Source: Clostridia bacterium (GTDB lineage Bacteria > Bacillota > Clostridia > Oscillospirales > CAG-272). From it: a DNA stretch of 43,970 bases. The stretch is from assembly GCA_017531765.1 (NCBI GenBank), contig JAFXKJ010000137.1, positions 1-43,970 on the forward strand. Reading direction: 5' to 3'. This document shows positions 1-8,692 of the stretch, one piece after another. Numbering within the stretch: position 1 is the first letter of the stretch; every line of letters starts with the position of its first letter. Made by a program: the position numbers and the translations under genes. The notes under the pieces were generated by a model that had not been told where the DNA came from, did not search any database, and worked only from the letters and a program-made list of their open reading frames with translations.

Positions 1-1
1 C

Positions 2-457
2 GACGATACACTTCGCAAGGTATGCCGTCCCGTTGAAAAGATCTCTCCCAGAATTCTCACCCTTCTTGACGACATGAAGGATACTCTCATCGATTCCGAA
101 GGCGTCGGTCTTGCCGCACCTCAGGTAGGTATTCTCCGACGAATCGCACTCGTCATCGACACAAACAATAACGACAAGCTCTACGAGCTCATCAATCCCG
201 AGATCATCGCCGCTGAAGGCGAGCAGGAAGAGCTTGAGGGCTGTCTCTCCGTTCCCGGCGAATGGGGCATTACTCACAGACCCATGAAGGTCACAGTTAA
301 GGCTCTTGACAGACATGGCAATGAATTCACCGTTTCGGGTGAGGGTCTTACCGCACGTTGCTTCTGTCACGAGATAGACCACCTTGACGGTAAGCTCTTC
401 ATTGACGAGGCTGTGCATATGCTCACCCGTGAAGAGATCGAAGAGGTCATGGGTTAA
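2..457 (+). CDS. def: Peptide deformylase (5' end cut by window)
   Basis: Removes the N-terminal formyl group from new proteins in the cytoplasm, using a metal ion. The reading frame is open to the first base of the window, so the first few residues are missing; the ATG at 74 is internal. All three family motifs are visible: GVGLAAPQVG, EGCLSVP and HEIDHLDG, the last carrying the two metal-binding histidines and the catalytic glutamate. The stop is followed after 20 bases by fmt, the enzyme that adds the formyl group, as in many Bacillota. Identity is firm. Confidence 0.97.
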   Translation, partial: DDTLRKVCRPVEKISPRILTLLDDMKDTLIDSEGVGLAAPQVGILRRIALVIDTNNNDKLYELINPEIIAAEGEQEELEGCLSVPGEWGITHRPMKVTVKALDRHGNEFTVSGEGLTARCFCHEIDHLDGKLFIDEAVHMLTREEIEEVMG

Positions 458-477
458 ACCCAACGGAGTCTGTTAAT

Positions 478-1413
478 ATGAGAATAGTTTTCATGGGTAC
501 CCCCGATTACGCTCTTGAGTGTCTTCGTGCGGTATATAATAATCCAAACGCCAATATTGTAGGTGTACTCACACAGCCCGATAAGCCGAAGGGACGTGGT
601 ATGAAAATGATCCCGCCCCCCGTAAAGGTATTTGCCGAGGAAAAGGGGATCCCCGTTTATCAGCCGGTGACCCTTAAGGACGGTGTCTTCTCCGAGGAGC
701 TGGAAAAGCTTGATCCCGAGCTGATTATCGTTGCCGCTTACGGAAAGATCCTTCCCAAGTACGTTCTTGATTATCCGAAATACGGCTGTGTGAACGCACA
801 CGCGTCGATCCTCCCCCGACACAGAGGCGCCGCACCCATCAACCGCGCTATCATGGAGGGCGACACCAAAACGGGTGTCTGCGCAATGTTCATGGACGTG
901 GGTCTCGATACGGGAGATATTATCTTCACAAGCGAGACCGCCATTACCGAAGAGGATGACGTGGGAACTCTCCACGACAGACTTGCCCTCATGGCAGGCG
1001 AGGCTATGTCCCGTATTGTTGATATGGCAGTCGCAGGTCCCCTTCCTCGCACTCCCCAGAGTGAGGACGGAATGACTTATGCCGCAAAGATCACAAAAGC
1101 CGACTGTGTAATTGACTTCAGCCGTCCCCCCCGTGAGATCTTATGTCTCATCCGCGGACTGTCTCCCATGCCCTGCGCCATGGCTAAGACTCCCGACGGC
1201 AAGCTTCTTAAGATCACATCCGCGCACCTCGTCAACGGAGAATGTTCAGCGCCCTTTGGCACTGTATTATCCACCGACAACGGCGAGATCACTGTTTCCT
1301 GCGGCGGCGGGAAGCTCGCCTTCACCGGAGTTATCCCCGAGGGAAAGAGCCGCATGAGTGCCGCGGACTATATCAGAGGAAGAAAGCTCTCCGCGGGAGA
1401 CGTTCTTCTGTAA
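478..1413 (+). CDS. fmt: Methionyl-tRNA formyltransferase
   Basis: Transfers a formyl group from 10-formyl-tetrahydrofolate to initiator Met-tRNA. The 311-residue length is normal. The N-terminal Rossmann domain begins MRIVFMGTPDYA, and the catalytic region shows HASILPRHRGAAPINRAI, with the family Asn-His pair just before the SLLPRYRG-type motif. The C-terminal third is the tRNA-binding domain. A CGGAG ribosome site lies nine bases before the ATG. It sits between def and a zinc peptidase and is probably cotranscribed with both. Confidence 0.97.
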   Translation: MRIVFMGTPDYALECLRAVYNNPNANIVGVLTQPDKPKGRGMKMIPPPVKVFAEEKGIPVYQPVTLKDGVFSEELEKLDPELIIVAAYGKILPKYVLDYPKYGCVNAHASILPRHRGAAPINRAIMEGDTKTGVCAMFMDVGLDTGDIIFTSETAITEEDDVGTLHDRLALMAGEAMSRIVDMAVAGPLPRTPQSEDGMTYAAKITKADCVIDFSRPPREILCLIRGLSPMPCAMAKTPDGKLLKITSAHLVNGECSAPFGTVLSTDNGEITVSCGGGKLAFTGVIPEGKSRMSAADYIRGRKLSAGDVLL

Positions 1414-1442
1414 TTTTTGCAAACCAATGAAAGGCAGTAATA

Positions 1443-2129
1443 ATGTTCTATTTAGATCCTACCTATCTTCTCATTCTTCCCGCATTTATCATATCTCTGT
1501 GGGCAAGCTATAACGTAAACGCCACGTTTAAGAAATATTCCAAGGTTCCCTCCGAAAACGGCATGACCGGATACGATGCGGCGCGCAAGATCCTCGACTC
1601 CAACGGTCTCAGGCATATCGACGTTATCCGCACTCCCGGAAACCTTACCGACCATTACGACCCCAAAGCCAACGTTATCCGACTCAGCGATTCCGTTTAC
1701 GGTGAACGCAGTGCCGCCGCTGTTGGCGTTGCCGCACATGAAGCGGGTCACGCAGTTCAGCACGCGGTAGGCTACGGTCCCATCAAGCTGAGAATGGCTA
1801 TCGTGAACGTGACAAATATCGGCTCGAATCTTTCGATGCCCCTCTTCTTTATCGGACTTCTTCTTTCCTCTCCCGCCCTTTGCTATGCGGGAATCGCACT
1901 TTTCAGTGCAGTGGTATTCTTCCAGCTTGTGACTCTCCCCGTTGAGTTCAACGCAAGCCGCCGCGCTCTTGATACACTGAAGTCTTCGAAAATGCAAAGT
2001 GAAAAAGGCTTGAAAGCGGCAAAGAAGGTGCTGTCAGCCGCGGCTCTCACCTACGTTGCCGCACTTATGGTGTCACTTTCTAACCTCCTCCGTCTGCTCG
2101 TTATTGCCAACGGCAGAAGACGCGACTGA
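1443..2129 (+). CDS. Membrane zinc metallopeptidase, YugP-like
   Basis: A 228-residue membrane protein. The sequence shows an N-terminal hydrophobic segment (about residues 4-22), a gluzincin-type HEAGHAVQH motif near residue 100, and two further hydrophobic stretches (about 130-165 and 190-215). Length and layout match the Zn_peptidase_2 (YugP) family. Its substrate is unknown; a membrane-quality role is only inference. An AAAGG site precedes the ATG, and the stop lies three bases before rsmB, so it is part of the def-rlmN operon. Bacillus subtilis lacks this gene at this position. Confidence 0.88.
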   Translation: MFYLDPTYLLILPAFIISLWASYNVNATFKKYSKVPSENGMTGYDAARKILDSNGLRHIDVIRTPGNLTDHYDPKANVIRLSDSVYGERSAAAVGVAAHEAGHAVQHAVGYGPIKLRMAIVNVTNIGSNLSMPLFFIGLLLSSPALCYAGIALFSAVVFFQLVTLPVEFNASRRALDTLKSSKMQSEKGLKAAKKVLSAAALTYVAALMVSLSNLLRLLVIANGRRRD

Positions 2130-2132
2130 GTT

Positions 2133-3458
2133 ATGGCAGAAAACAACGTCAATGTCCGTAAGGCGGCTCATCGCTCCCTTATGGCAATAATGAAAAACGG
2201 ACGCTACTCAAATCTTGAGATCGACTCCGTTCTAAGGAACAGTGCCGACATGGCGGAGGCAGACCGCGCCCTTTACACCCGTCTCGTTTACGGAGTAATA
2301 GAGCGCCGTCTGACACTTGATCATATAGTATCTCAGTACACATCACGTAAGCTGTGCGACATTGATTCCGCCTCTCTCACCTCCCTGAGACTTGGACTTT
2401 ATCAGCTGATCTACACCGACAGAATTCCCGACTTTGCCGCAGTTTCCGAAACCGTTGACACAGCTCCCCAAAAGGCAAAGGGCTTTGTGAACGGTATTCT
2501 CAGAAGCTTCCTCAGAGGCGGCAAGAGCTTTTCCCTTCCCGAAGGCAACTCACCCGAGGCTCTGTCACTGAGATATTCCGTGTCTGAGGACGTAACGAGG
2601 GTCCTTCTCGACTCCTACGGAGCAGACGAAACCGAAAAGATCTTGGAAGCGTCCTTCACTCCCGAAAAGGTTTGCCTGCGGATCAATACTCTGAAGATCT
2701 CCCCCGATGAAGCGGCAAATTTGCTTCCCGAAAGCGAAAGGGGAAATTACTCAGACGACATTCTCAGAGTTTCCTCCGTTGATAAAGCAGTCAGAGACGG
2801 GATCGATGCGGGACTTTGGTTCGTTCAGGATGAAGCATCAAGAATCGCCGTTCGCACCCTCGGAGCTACCCCCTGCGACATCATCGCCGACACCTGCGCC
2901 GCACCCGGAGGAAAAACTCTCTCCGCCGCCATCGACGGAAAAGGCGAATGTAAGCTATTCTCCTTCGACCTGCACGAAAACAAGCTTTCCCTCATTCGCT
3001 CCGCGGCTGAAAAGCTGGGTATTCCCAACGTTTCCACAGAAAAGCGGGATGCAAGAGAGCCGAAGGGCGAGCTTATCGGAAAATGCGACCGCGTACTTTG
3101 TGACGCCCCCTGCTCGGGACTTGGCGTTCTCGGCAAGAAGCCCGATATCCGATATAAAGACGGCGACTCTGTGGGAAAGCTTCCCGAGATACAATACGGA
3201 GTGCTCTGCGGTGCCGCGAAATACGTTAAAGACGGCGGTGTGCTCCTTTATTCCACCTGCACCCTTAACAAAAAGGAAAATGAAGAGGTAGTAAGCCGTT
3301 TCCTTAAAGAGAATACCAACTTTTCACCCGTTGATTTCTCCTTTGGATCAAGCCGCGGACTGCCCACCCTTGAAAGCCGTAACGGAATGCTCACCCTCTT
3401 CCCTCACATATCACATACTGACGGTTTTTTCGTCGCCAAGATGAAAAAAAGCAAATAA
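2133..3458 (+). CDS. rsmB: 16S rRNA cytosine-967 C5-methyltransferase
   Basis: Makes m5C967 in 16S rRNA using S-adenosylmethionine. The 441-residue protein has an N-terminal NusB-like RNA-binding domain (about 1-140) and a C-terminal Rossmann methyltransferase domain. SAM-binding DTCAAPGGKT, the first catalytic cysteine in CDAPCSGLGVLGKKPDIR and the second in YSTCTLNKKE are all present. It starts three bases after the zinc peptidase stop with only a weak ribosome site, which suggests translational coupling. The fmt-rsmB-rlmN order is conserved in Bacillota. Confidence 0.95.
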   Translation: MAENNVNVRKAAHRSLMAIMKNGRYSNLEIDSVLRNSADMAEADRALYTRLVYGVIERRLTLDHIVSQYTSRKLCDIDSASLTSLRLGLYQLIYTDRIPDFAAVSETVDTAPQKAKGFVNGILRSFLRGGKSFSLPEGNSPEALSLRYSVSEDVTRVLLDSYGADETEKILEASFTPEKVCLRINTLKISPDEAANLLPESERGNYSDDILRVSSVDKAVRDGIDAGLWFVQDEASRIAVRTLGATPCDIIADTCAAPGGKTLSAAIDGKGECKLFSFDLHENKLSLIRSAAEKLGIPNVSTEKRDAREPKGELIGKCDRVLCDAPCSGLGVLGKKPDIRYKDGDSVGKLPEIQYGVLCGAAKYVKDGGVLLYSTCTLNKKENEEVVSRFLKENTNFSPVDFSFGSSRGLPTLESRNGMLTLFPHISHTDGFFVAKMKKSK

Positions 3459-3489
3459 TTTCCGAAAAAAGCCTGAATCAAAGAAAGAC

Positions 3490-4554
3490 ATGGTTAAAAA
3501 TATGACAAACAAGCCCGATATAATGTCAATGACACTCCCCGAGCTTTGCGAATTCGTAAAGTCTCTCGGCGAGCCGTCATTCAGAGCCAAACAGCTTTTT
3601 TCATGGATGCACGCGGGAGCTCCCATTGACCGGATGACGAATCTCTCCAAGAAATTCCGCGAACGTCTCACCCTTGAAGCCGATTACCGACTCCCCACCA
3701 TCGAAGAAAAGTACGTCTCAAAGCTTGACGGTACCGTCAAATACCTTTTCTCGCTTTCCGACGGTGAGTGCGTGGAAAGTGTACTTATGAAATACGAGCA
3801 CGGCAATACCATCTGCGTTTCTTCGCAGGCGGGGTGCCGCATGGGATGCAAATTCTGCGCTTCCACACTTGCTGGTAAGGTGCGCGACCTTACGCCCTCC
3901 GAGATACTCGGGCAGGTGGTCCTCGCCGCCGCAGACTCGGGAGAGAGAGTCCACGGTATCGTTATGATGGGGATCGGCGAGCCACTGGACAATTACGATA
4001 ACGTGATCCGTTTCCTCCGACTCGTTGGTGACGAAAACGGACTTAACATAGGTATGCGGCACATTTCCCTTTCAACCTGCGGAATCGTGCCCGGAATCAA
4101 GCGGCTGGCTGACGAGGGGATTCCCGTAACTCTGTCCGTTTCTCTCCACGCCTACGACAACGAAACAAGGCGAAGCATCATGCCCATCGCCAACAAATAC
4201 AGCATAGACGAGCTCCTCGCCGCCTGCAAATATTACTTCGACAAAACGGGGCGCAGAGTTTCCTTTGAGTATACACTCATCAGCGGTAAAAACGATTCCA
4301 TGGCAGATGCGGCGGGACTTGCCTCCCTCCTGAAGCGCGGCATGGGTGTGCCTTGTCACGTCAACCTTATTATGCTCAACGAGGTGGACGAGACGGGAAT
4401 GAAAACAGTAAATAAAAAGAATGCTGCCGCTTTCGCAAACGAGCTTTGCCGTCTCGGGCAGAACGCAACGGTGCGCCGCCGTTTGGGCAGTGACATCGAT
4501 GCCTCCTGCGGACAGCTCCGCCTTAACCGAAACCGTAATGCGGAAAACGCTTAA
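3490..4554 (+). CDS. rlmN: Dual-specificity rRNA/tRNA adenine C2-methyltransferase
   Basis: Radical SAM enzyme that methylates C2 of A2503 in 23S rRNA and of A37 in some tRNAs. The [4Fe-4S] cluster motif CRMGCKFC is visible near residue 115, and the methyl-carrying cysteine is in DIDASCGQL close to the C-terminus. A GIGEPLDNYDNV stretch and the HISLSTCGIVPGI segment are typical of RlmN. The 354-residue length is normal. A purine-rich AAAGAAAGA precedes the chosen ATG; an ATG four codons later is also possible. It ends the first transcription block, since a promoter follows. Confidence 0.97.
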   Translation: MVKNMTNKPDIMSMTLPELCEFVKSLGEPSFRAKQLFSWMHAGAPIDRMTNLSKKFRERLTLEADYRLPTIEEKYVSKLDGTVKYLFSLSDGECVESVLMKYEHGNTICVSSQAGCRMGCKFCASTLAGKVRDLTPSEILGQVVLAAADSGERVHGIVMMGIGEPLDNYDNVIRFLRLVGDENGLNIGMRHISLSTCGIVPGIKRLADEGIPVTLSVSLHAYDNETRRSIMPIANKYSIDELLAACKYYFDKTGRRVSFEYTLISGKNDSMADAAGLASLLKRGMGVPCHVNLIMLNEVDETGMKTVNKKNAAAFANELCRLGQNATVRRRLGSDIDASCGQLRLNRNRNAENA

Positions 4555-4574
4555 ACGCCCGAGTTTATGAACCT

Positions 4575-4586
4575 TTTGTTAACAAA
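4575..4586. repeat. 12-bp perfect palindrome upstream of prpC
   Basis: TTTGTTAACAAA is fully self-complementary and lies in the rlmN-prpC gap about 57 bases upstream of the -35 box. It could be a protein-binding site, but an AT-rich palindrome of this size can also occur by chance. Confidence 0.3.
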
Positions 4587-4642
4587 TCGTTTACAATACT
4601 TAAATTATACCGCATTTCCATACTGACTTTTCACATATTAGC

Positions 4643-4671
4643 TTTACAAGTTTTTACTTATAGGGTATAAT
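4643..4671 (+). promoter_or_regulatory. Sigma-A-type promoter for prpC-pknB
   Basis: TTTACA (4643-4648) and TATAAT (4666-4671) are separated by 17 bases, five and six matches to consensus. The -10 box lies inside a perfect 12-bp palindrome, GTATAATTATAC (4665-4676), and is flanked by two copies of ACTTATAG (4656-4663 and 4675-4682). Transcription should start near 4678. Confidence 0.8.
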
Positions 4672-4677
4672 TATACT

Positions 4678-4705
4678 TATAGAGATAGTGATTTCCATCT
4701 CTATA
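4678..4705 (+). promoter_or_regulatory. Hairpin at the predicted prpC transcript start
   Basis: TATAGAGAT (4678-4686) and ATCTCTATA (4697-4705) pair perfectly around a 10-base loop. The hairpin would begin at or very near the first transcribed base. It may stabilise the 5' end of the mRNA or, as DNA, act as an operator; the sequence cannot tell these apart. Confidence 0.5.
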
Positions 4706-4732
4706 GTATCCGTAGGATGAAGGGAGATTTCT

Positions 4733-5503
4733 ATGAATTTTTACGGAACCACTGATATCGGGAAAAGAAGAACTGTCAACCAGGATACCTTCAGAATCAA
4801 GGAGTATTCTCCTGAGGTAACCCTCGCCGTCGTTTGCGACGGAATGGGCGGTGCCAGGGGCGGCGGTGTTGCCAGCTCTCTTGCCGTTTCATCATTTATT
4901 GAGTGTGTTGATGAATCGTCTGAGCTTATTGTTTCCGATTATGAAAAGCCTGATGCAGACGAGATGATCTCCGAGGTGCTGATCAAAGCTGTTGAGCGCG
5001 CAAATGAGGCTGTGTTCACCTCTGCCTCCGCTTCAAGTGACCTTGCGGGAATGGGTACGACTCTCGTTTGTGCTCTCGTCACCCCCAAAAGCATATATTC
5101 GGTAAATGTCGGCGACAGCCGTATGTATATGTGCAACAAGGATTCGATCTCGCAGGTGACACGTGATCATTCCTACGTCCAGTACCTTGTGGACATCGGA
5201 AAAATGTCACCCAAAAAGGCAAAAAAATCCACTCAAAGAAATATCATAACCCGCGCCGTTGGTACTGAAAGCTCCGTTGTGGCAGACATCTACACCATCG
5301 CAAGAAGCGACCGAACCACATATGTCCTTCTTTGCTCCGACGGTCTGAGCAACCTGGTGGAACCGAGAGAAATGTTCTCAGAGCTGAAAAACCATGGCGG
5401 AACCACAGCCGATACTCTGAAAAAATCGGTCACCCGCTTCGTCACCCTTGCTAACGACAGAGGCGGAAGCGATAACATAACCGTAGTTCTTCTCGTATTT
5501 TGA
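4733..5503 (+). CDS. prpC: PP2C-family protein Ser/Thr phosphatase
   Basis: Metal-dependent phosphatase that opposes the PASTA kinase encoded next to it. The 256-residue protein has the PP2C motifs in order: RRTVNQD with the metal-contacting Asp18, VVCDGMGG with Asp36-Gly37, VGDSRMY, LLCSDGLSN, and C-terminal GGSDNITVV. No membrane segment is seen, so it is cytoplasmic. A GGGAG ribosome site lies six bases before the ATG. The phosphatase-kinase pair preceding rsgA matches the prpC-prkC-cpgA order of Bacillus subtilis. It has its own promoter, hence partly separate control from rlmN. Confidence 0.95.
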   Translation: MNFYGTTDIGKRRTVNQDTFRIKEYSPEVTLAVVCDGMGGARGGGVASSLAVSSFIECVDESSELIVSDYEKPDADEMISEVLIKAVERANEAVFTSASASSDLAGMGTTLVCALVTPKSIYSVNVGDSRMYMCNKDSISQVTRDHSYVQYLVDIGKMSPKKAKKSTQRNIITRAVGTESSVVADIYTIARSDRTTYVLLCSDGLSNLVEPREMFSELKNHGGTTADTLKKSVTRFVTLANDRGGSDNITVVLLVF

Positions 5504-5529
5504 ACCTACTAATAAAGTCACGAAAATAC

Positions 5530-5552
5530 CTGACGGAATATCCCCCCGTCAG
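5530..5552 (+). promoter_or_regulatory. Small hairpin between prpC and pknB
   Basis: CTGACGG (5530-5536) pairs with CCGTCAG (5546-5552) around a nine-base loop, just upstream of the pknB ribosome site AAAGGA. There is no U-tract, so it is not a normal terminator. It may tune the ratio of phosphatase to kinase. Confidence 0.35.
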
Positions 5553-5572
5553 AAAGGCAGAAAAGGACTGTT

Positions 5573-7579
5573 ATGAGTAATTATGAAAAATATATCGGAC
5601 AAGTGTTCGATAACAGATACAGAATAGATGCTCTTATCGGAGTTGGCGGTATGGCTGTCGTTTATAAGGCAGTTGACCTTCTCATGAGACGCATTGTCGC
5701 GGTTAAGATCCTTCGCGACGACATTTCCGCCGACGACGCATCCGTCAAGCGGTTTATCAATGAATCCAAAGCCGTTGCTATGCTCTCTCACCCTAATATT
5801 GTAAACATATACGACGTATCCGTAAGAGATAACGTAAAGTATATCGTTATGGAGTATATCGAGGGTATCACCCTTAAGAATTACATGACTCGCCGCGAGG
5901 TTTTGGGCTTCAAGGAAACTCTCAGCTACACTATGCAGATTCTCCGTGCCCTTGACCACGCTCACAAAAAGGGAATCGTTCACCGTGACATCAAGCCGCA
6001 GAATATTATGCTTCTCCGCGACGGCGTGATCAAGGTGATGGATTTCGGCATTGCGAAATTACCCAATGCCGACACGGTCACCATGTCCGACAAGGCGATC
6101 GGCACGGTTTATTACATCAGCCCCGAGCAAGCAAGCGGTGAGACGATCGACGCCCGCAGTGATCTTTACTCTCTCGGCGTACTTCTTTACGAAATGTCCA
6201 CGGGGCGCCTTCCCTTCGAAGCTGACTCACCCGTTTCCGTGGCGCTTATGCAGGTAAACGAAACTCCCGAGTCGCCGAAGAACATCAACCCTAAGATTCC
6301 TCAGGGTCTTGAGCAGATCATAATAAGAGCTATGGAGAAAGAGCCCTCCCGCCGCTACCAAAGTGCGGAGCAGATGCTTGATTGTCTTGAAAAGCTCAAG
6401 GAAAATCCCTCCATTATATTTAAGCCTAAGGCTTCGGAAAAATTCAAAAATTTTTTTCAAAAAAGGCATCCACTCGGAAAAATAAGTAAATCCATGCTCC
6501 CCATTATTCTCGGAGTGTTTGTCCCCTTCTTTATTGCATTCTGCATTTTCGGAGTGTATCTGTTTACAAACGTATTCAATGACAGCTCCATCAATGATTA
6601 CGAAACAATAGAAGTTGACAACTACGTGGGTGCCACATTCACCTCAGAGCTTGAAAAATCCTTTAAGGATTCTGCGTATTTCCGTCTTGCAGGTGTTGAA
6701 TATCAATACGATGAAGAAACTCCCATGGGAGTCATCATCGGTCAGTCTCCGTCAGCGGGTGAGATGAAACGCGTGCTGAAAAACAAGAGATTTTGTAACG
6801 TCAGCCTGGTCATAAGCGGCGGTAATGAGAAATTCACCCTTAAGGATTACGTGCTTGAAGACTACCGACTTGTTAAATCTGAGCTTAACAGCATGAAGAT
6901 TAAGGTCAACATCATCAAGCAGGAAAGCATAGTTCACACCCCCGGTACGATTCTTCAGATGTCTCCCGAGCCGGGTACTGTGATCAAGGTTGGCGAAAGT
7001 GTGGATCTTTACATCAGCCGCGGCGCAGGTGAAGAGGATCTGCTGATGCCCGACCTTGTGGGCAAGGACGAAGCTGAGGTCCTACTTATTATGGTAGAAA
7101 ACAAGCTCCGCGTAGGTAAGATAACTTATGAAAAATCCACCGAGCCTGTGGGTACCGTTATCTCCCAAAGCATAGAAAAGGAAACTCCCACCTATTTCTA
7201 CACGGTGGTTGATTTCGTTCTCAGCGGAGGCGAGAAATACGGCGAGGTAGAAACCACAAAACCGCCCGAGACGGATCCCGATTCAGATTCCGAATCCACT
7301 ACAAAACGTGAGCCCTCGTCGGGTATGCAGTCTGCTACAAATACCACCGCTAAGACCGATGAGCCTACCGAGGTTACGCCAAGTGAGCCCACAACGGACA
7401 CAGGTGACGACCCGCAGCCCACAACTCCCACCGACACGGTAACGGACAGTGATACAGAGTCCGAAAGCTCCGACGACTCCACCGAGGAATCCACAGAGGC
7501 GACAGTAACTCCAACTGACCCTGTTTCTTCGGAAACAGACACGGTGCCCGACGTGCCCGAGCCCACGGAAGTTACCTGA
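5573..7579 (+). CDS. pknB: PASTA-domain membrane Ser/Thr protein kinase
   Basis: Eukaryotic-like kinase that senses muropeptides or lipid II outside the cell and phosphorylates proteins inside. Visible in order: P-loop GVGGMAVVYKA (23-33), catalytic Lys45 in VAVKIL, HRDIKPQN with Asp139, Asp157 of DFG, a GT.YYISPEQ activation segment, one membrane helix (about 308-332), then about three PASTA repeats (about 345-412, 413-486, 487-555). The second and third repeats have the typical G-T-[IV]-x-[QS] turn. The last about 110 residues are a Thr/Ser/Asp/Glu/Pro-rich low-complexity tail, which B. subtilis PrkC lacks. AAAGGA lies five bases before the ATG. It is cotranscribed with prpC. Confidence 0.95.
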   Translation: MSNYEKYIGQVFDNRYRIDALIGVGGMAVVYKAVDLLMRRIVAVKILRDDISADDASVKRFINESKAVAMLSHPNIVNIYDVSVRDNVKYIVMEYIEGITLKNYMTRREVLGFKETLSYTMQILRALDHAHKKGIVHRDIKPQNIMLLRDGVIKVMDFGIAKLPNADTVTMSDKAIGTVYYISPEQASGETIDARSDLYSLGVLLYEMSTGRLPFEADSPVSVALMQVNETPESPKNINPKIPQGLEQIIIRAMEKEPSRRYQSAEQMLDCLEKLKENPSIIFKPKASEKFKNFFQKRHPLGKISKSMLPIILGVFVPFFIAFCIFGVYLFTNVFNDSSINDYETIEVDNYVGATFTSELEKSFKDSAYFRLAGVEYQYDEETPMGVIIGQSPSAGEMKRVLKNKRFCNVSLVISGGNEKFTLKDYVLEDYRLVKSELNSMKIKVNIIKQESIVHTPGTILQMSPEPGTVIKVGESVDLYISRGAGEEDLLMPDLVGKDEAEVLLIMVENKLRVGKITYEKSTEPVGTVISQSIEKETPTYFYTVVDFVLSGGEKYGEVETTKPPETDPDSDSESTTKREPSSGMQSATNTTAKTDEPTEVTPSEPTTDTGDDPQPTTPTDTVTDSDTESESSDDSTEESTEATVTPTDPVSSETDTVPDVPEPTEVT

Positions 7580-7671
7580 GACTCTCTCACGTTGGCTCAC
7601 TCACAAACGTCTGAAAGCCATACTTGTTTCAATTTGATACACAGCCGCCGATGCGCTGAATGGAGATTTTA

Positions 7672-8679
7672 ATGGAAAAATCACACCTTAGACACGGTAT
7701 AATTACAAAAGGCATAGGCGGACTCTACGGAGTCCGCCTTGTGTGCGAGGACGGCAGCATAACTTATGCCGAATGCCGCGCAAGAGGAAGATTCCGCCAC
7801 GACGGACTGTCTCCTCTGCCGGGAGACGATGCGGTCATTACCGAAGAATCCGTGGGTGACAAAACGGAACTCGTAATCGACGACATCCTCCCCCGTCACT
7901 CGTCACTCCTGCGCCCGCCTATGGCAAACCTCACACATCTTTTTCTCCTCGTTCCCGCCTGCAGACCCAAGCCCGACCTACTCACCGCAGACAAGATCTG
8001 CGCTATCTGCGAGCATTCGGGAGTGGAAGTTGTGATCGTTGCGGGAAAGCTTGACATGGATGCTGAAAGCGCCGAAAACATCAGAGACATCTACACAAGT
8101 GCAGGTTACATCACCTTTACTTTGAGCGCGGTAACCGGTGAGGGTACGACTCCGCTTATGGATTACATAACCCGTACCGCCGACAAGTGTGCCGCTGACG
8201 GACGCCCAATGAGAGCCGCATTTGCAGGCGTTTCGGGAGCAGGAAAGTCCACCCTTATGACTCTGCTCTTTCCCGACTTGTCCCTTGCAACGGGTAACGT
8301 AAGCCGCAAGACTGAACGAGGCAGACATACGACCCGTCAGGTAGAACTCTTCCCCTTAAAAAGTGAAAACGGATGTGAATTTTATCTTGCCGATACTCCC
8401 GGTTTTTCAATGCTTGACTTCACAAGATACAATTTCTTCCCCGCAGGCGAGCTTGCGGAAAATTTCAGAGAATTTTCAGAATGTCTCGGCGATTGCAGAT
8501 ATACCAAGTGTACTCACACCAAGGAAGAAGGCTGTGCTGTCAGAGAAAAGCTGAGCGAGGGGAGAATCCATCCGTCCCGCCACGAAAATTATATTCTGAT
8601 TTATGATGAATTGAAGAAAAAGCCCGAGTGGAAGCGCCAGAAGGAAGAACTCTCTCTGCCGGGCAGAAGAAAGAGATAA
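7672..8679 (+). CDS. rsgA: Small-subunit-dependent ribosome GTPase RsgA
   Basis: Circularly permuted GTPase that helps mature the 30S subunit. The motif order is permuted as expected: OB-fold first, then G4 (AGKLD), G5-like LSA, the P-loop GVSGAGKST, and G3 DTPG. A C-terminal zinc knuckle with the pattern C..C.....C.H....GC is visible. I chose the ATG at 7672 over the one at 7660 because GGAG sits exactly six bases before it and overlaps the earlier ATG. The resulting 335 residues are slightly long for the family. In Bacillus rpe follows; here thiN follows directly. Confidence 0.95.
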   Translation: MEKSHLRHGIITKGIGGLYGVRLVCEDGSITYAECRARGRFRHDGLSPLPGDDAVITEESVGDKTELVIDDILPRHSSLLRPPMANLTHLFLLVPACRPKPDLLTADKICAICEHSGVEVVIVAGKLDMDAESAENIRDIYTSAGYITFTLSAVTGEGTTPLMDYITRTADKCAADGRPMRAAFAGVSGAGKSTLMTLLFPDLSLATGNVSRKTERGRHTTRQVELFPLKSENGCEFYLADTPGFSMLDFTRYNFFPAGELAENFREFSECLGDCRYTKCTHTKEEGCAVREKLSEGRIHPSRHENYILIYDELKKKPEWKRQKEELSLPGRRKR

Positions 8680-8692
8680 ACGGTGTACTTTA

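Noticed and set aside
454..975. 173-codon minus-strand frame opposite fmt
   Set aside because: It is a shadow of fmt, whose motifs and ribosome site are clear.
7198..7600. Ser/Val/Gly-rich minus-strand frames opposite the pknB tail
   Set aside because: They are mirror images of the low-complexity Thr/Asp/Ser tail of pknB, not separate genes.
8600..8692. Possible TPP riboswitch before thiN
   Set aside because: The gap is 13 bases within an operon and shows no THI-box sequence; none was seen before thiI or dxs either.
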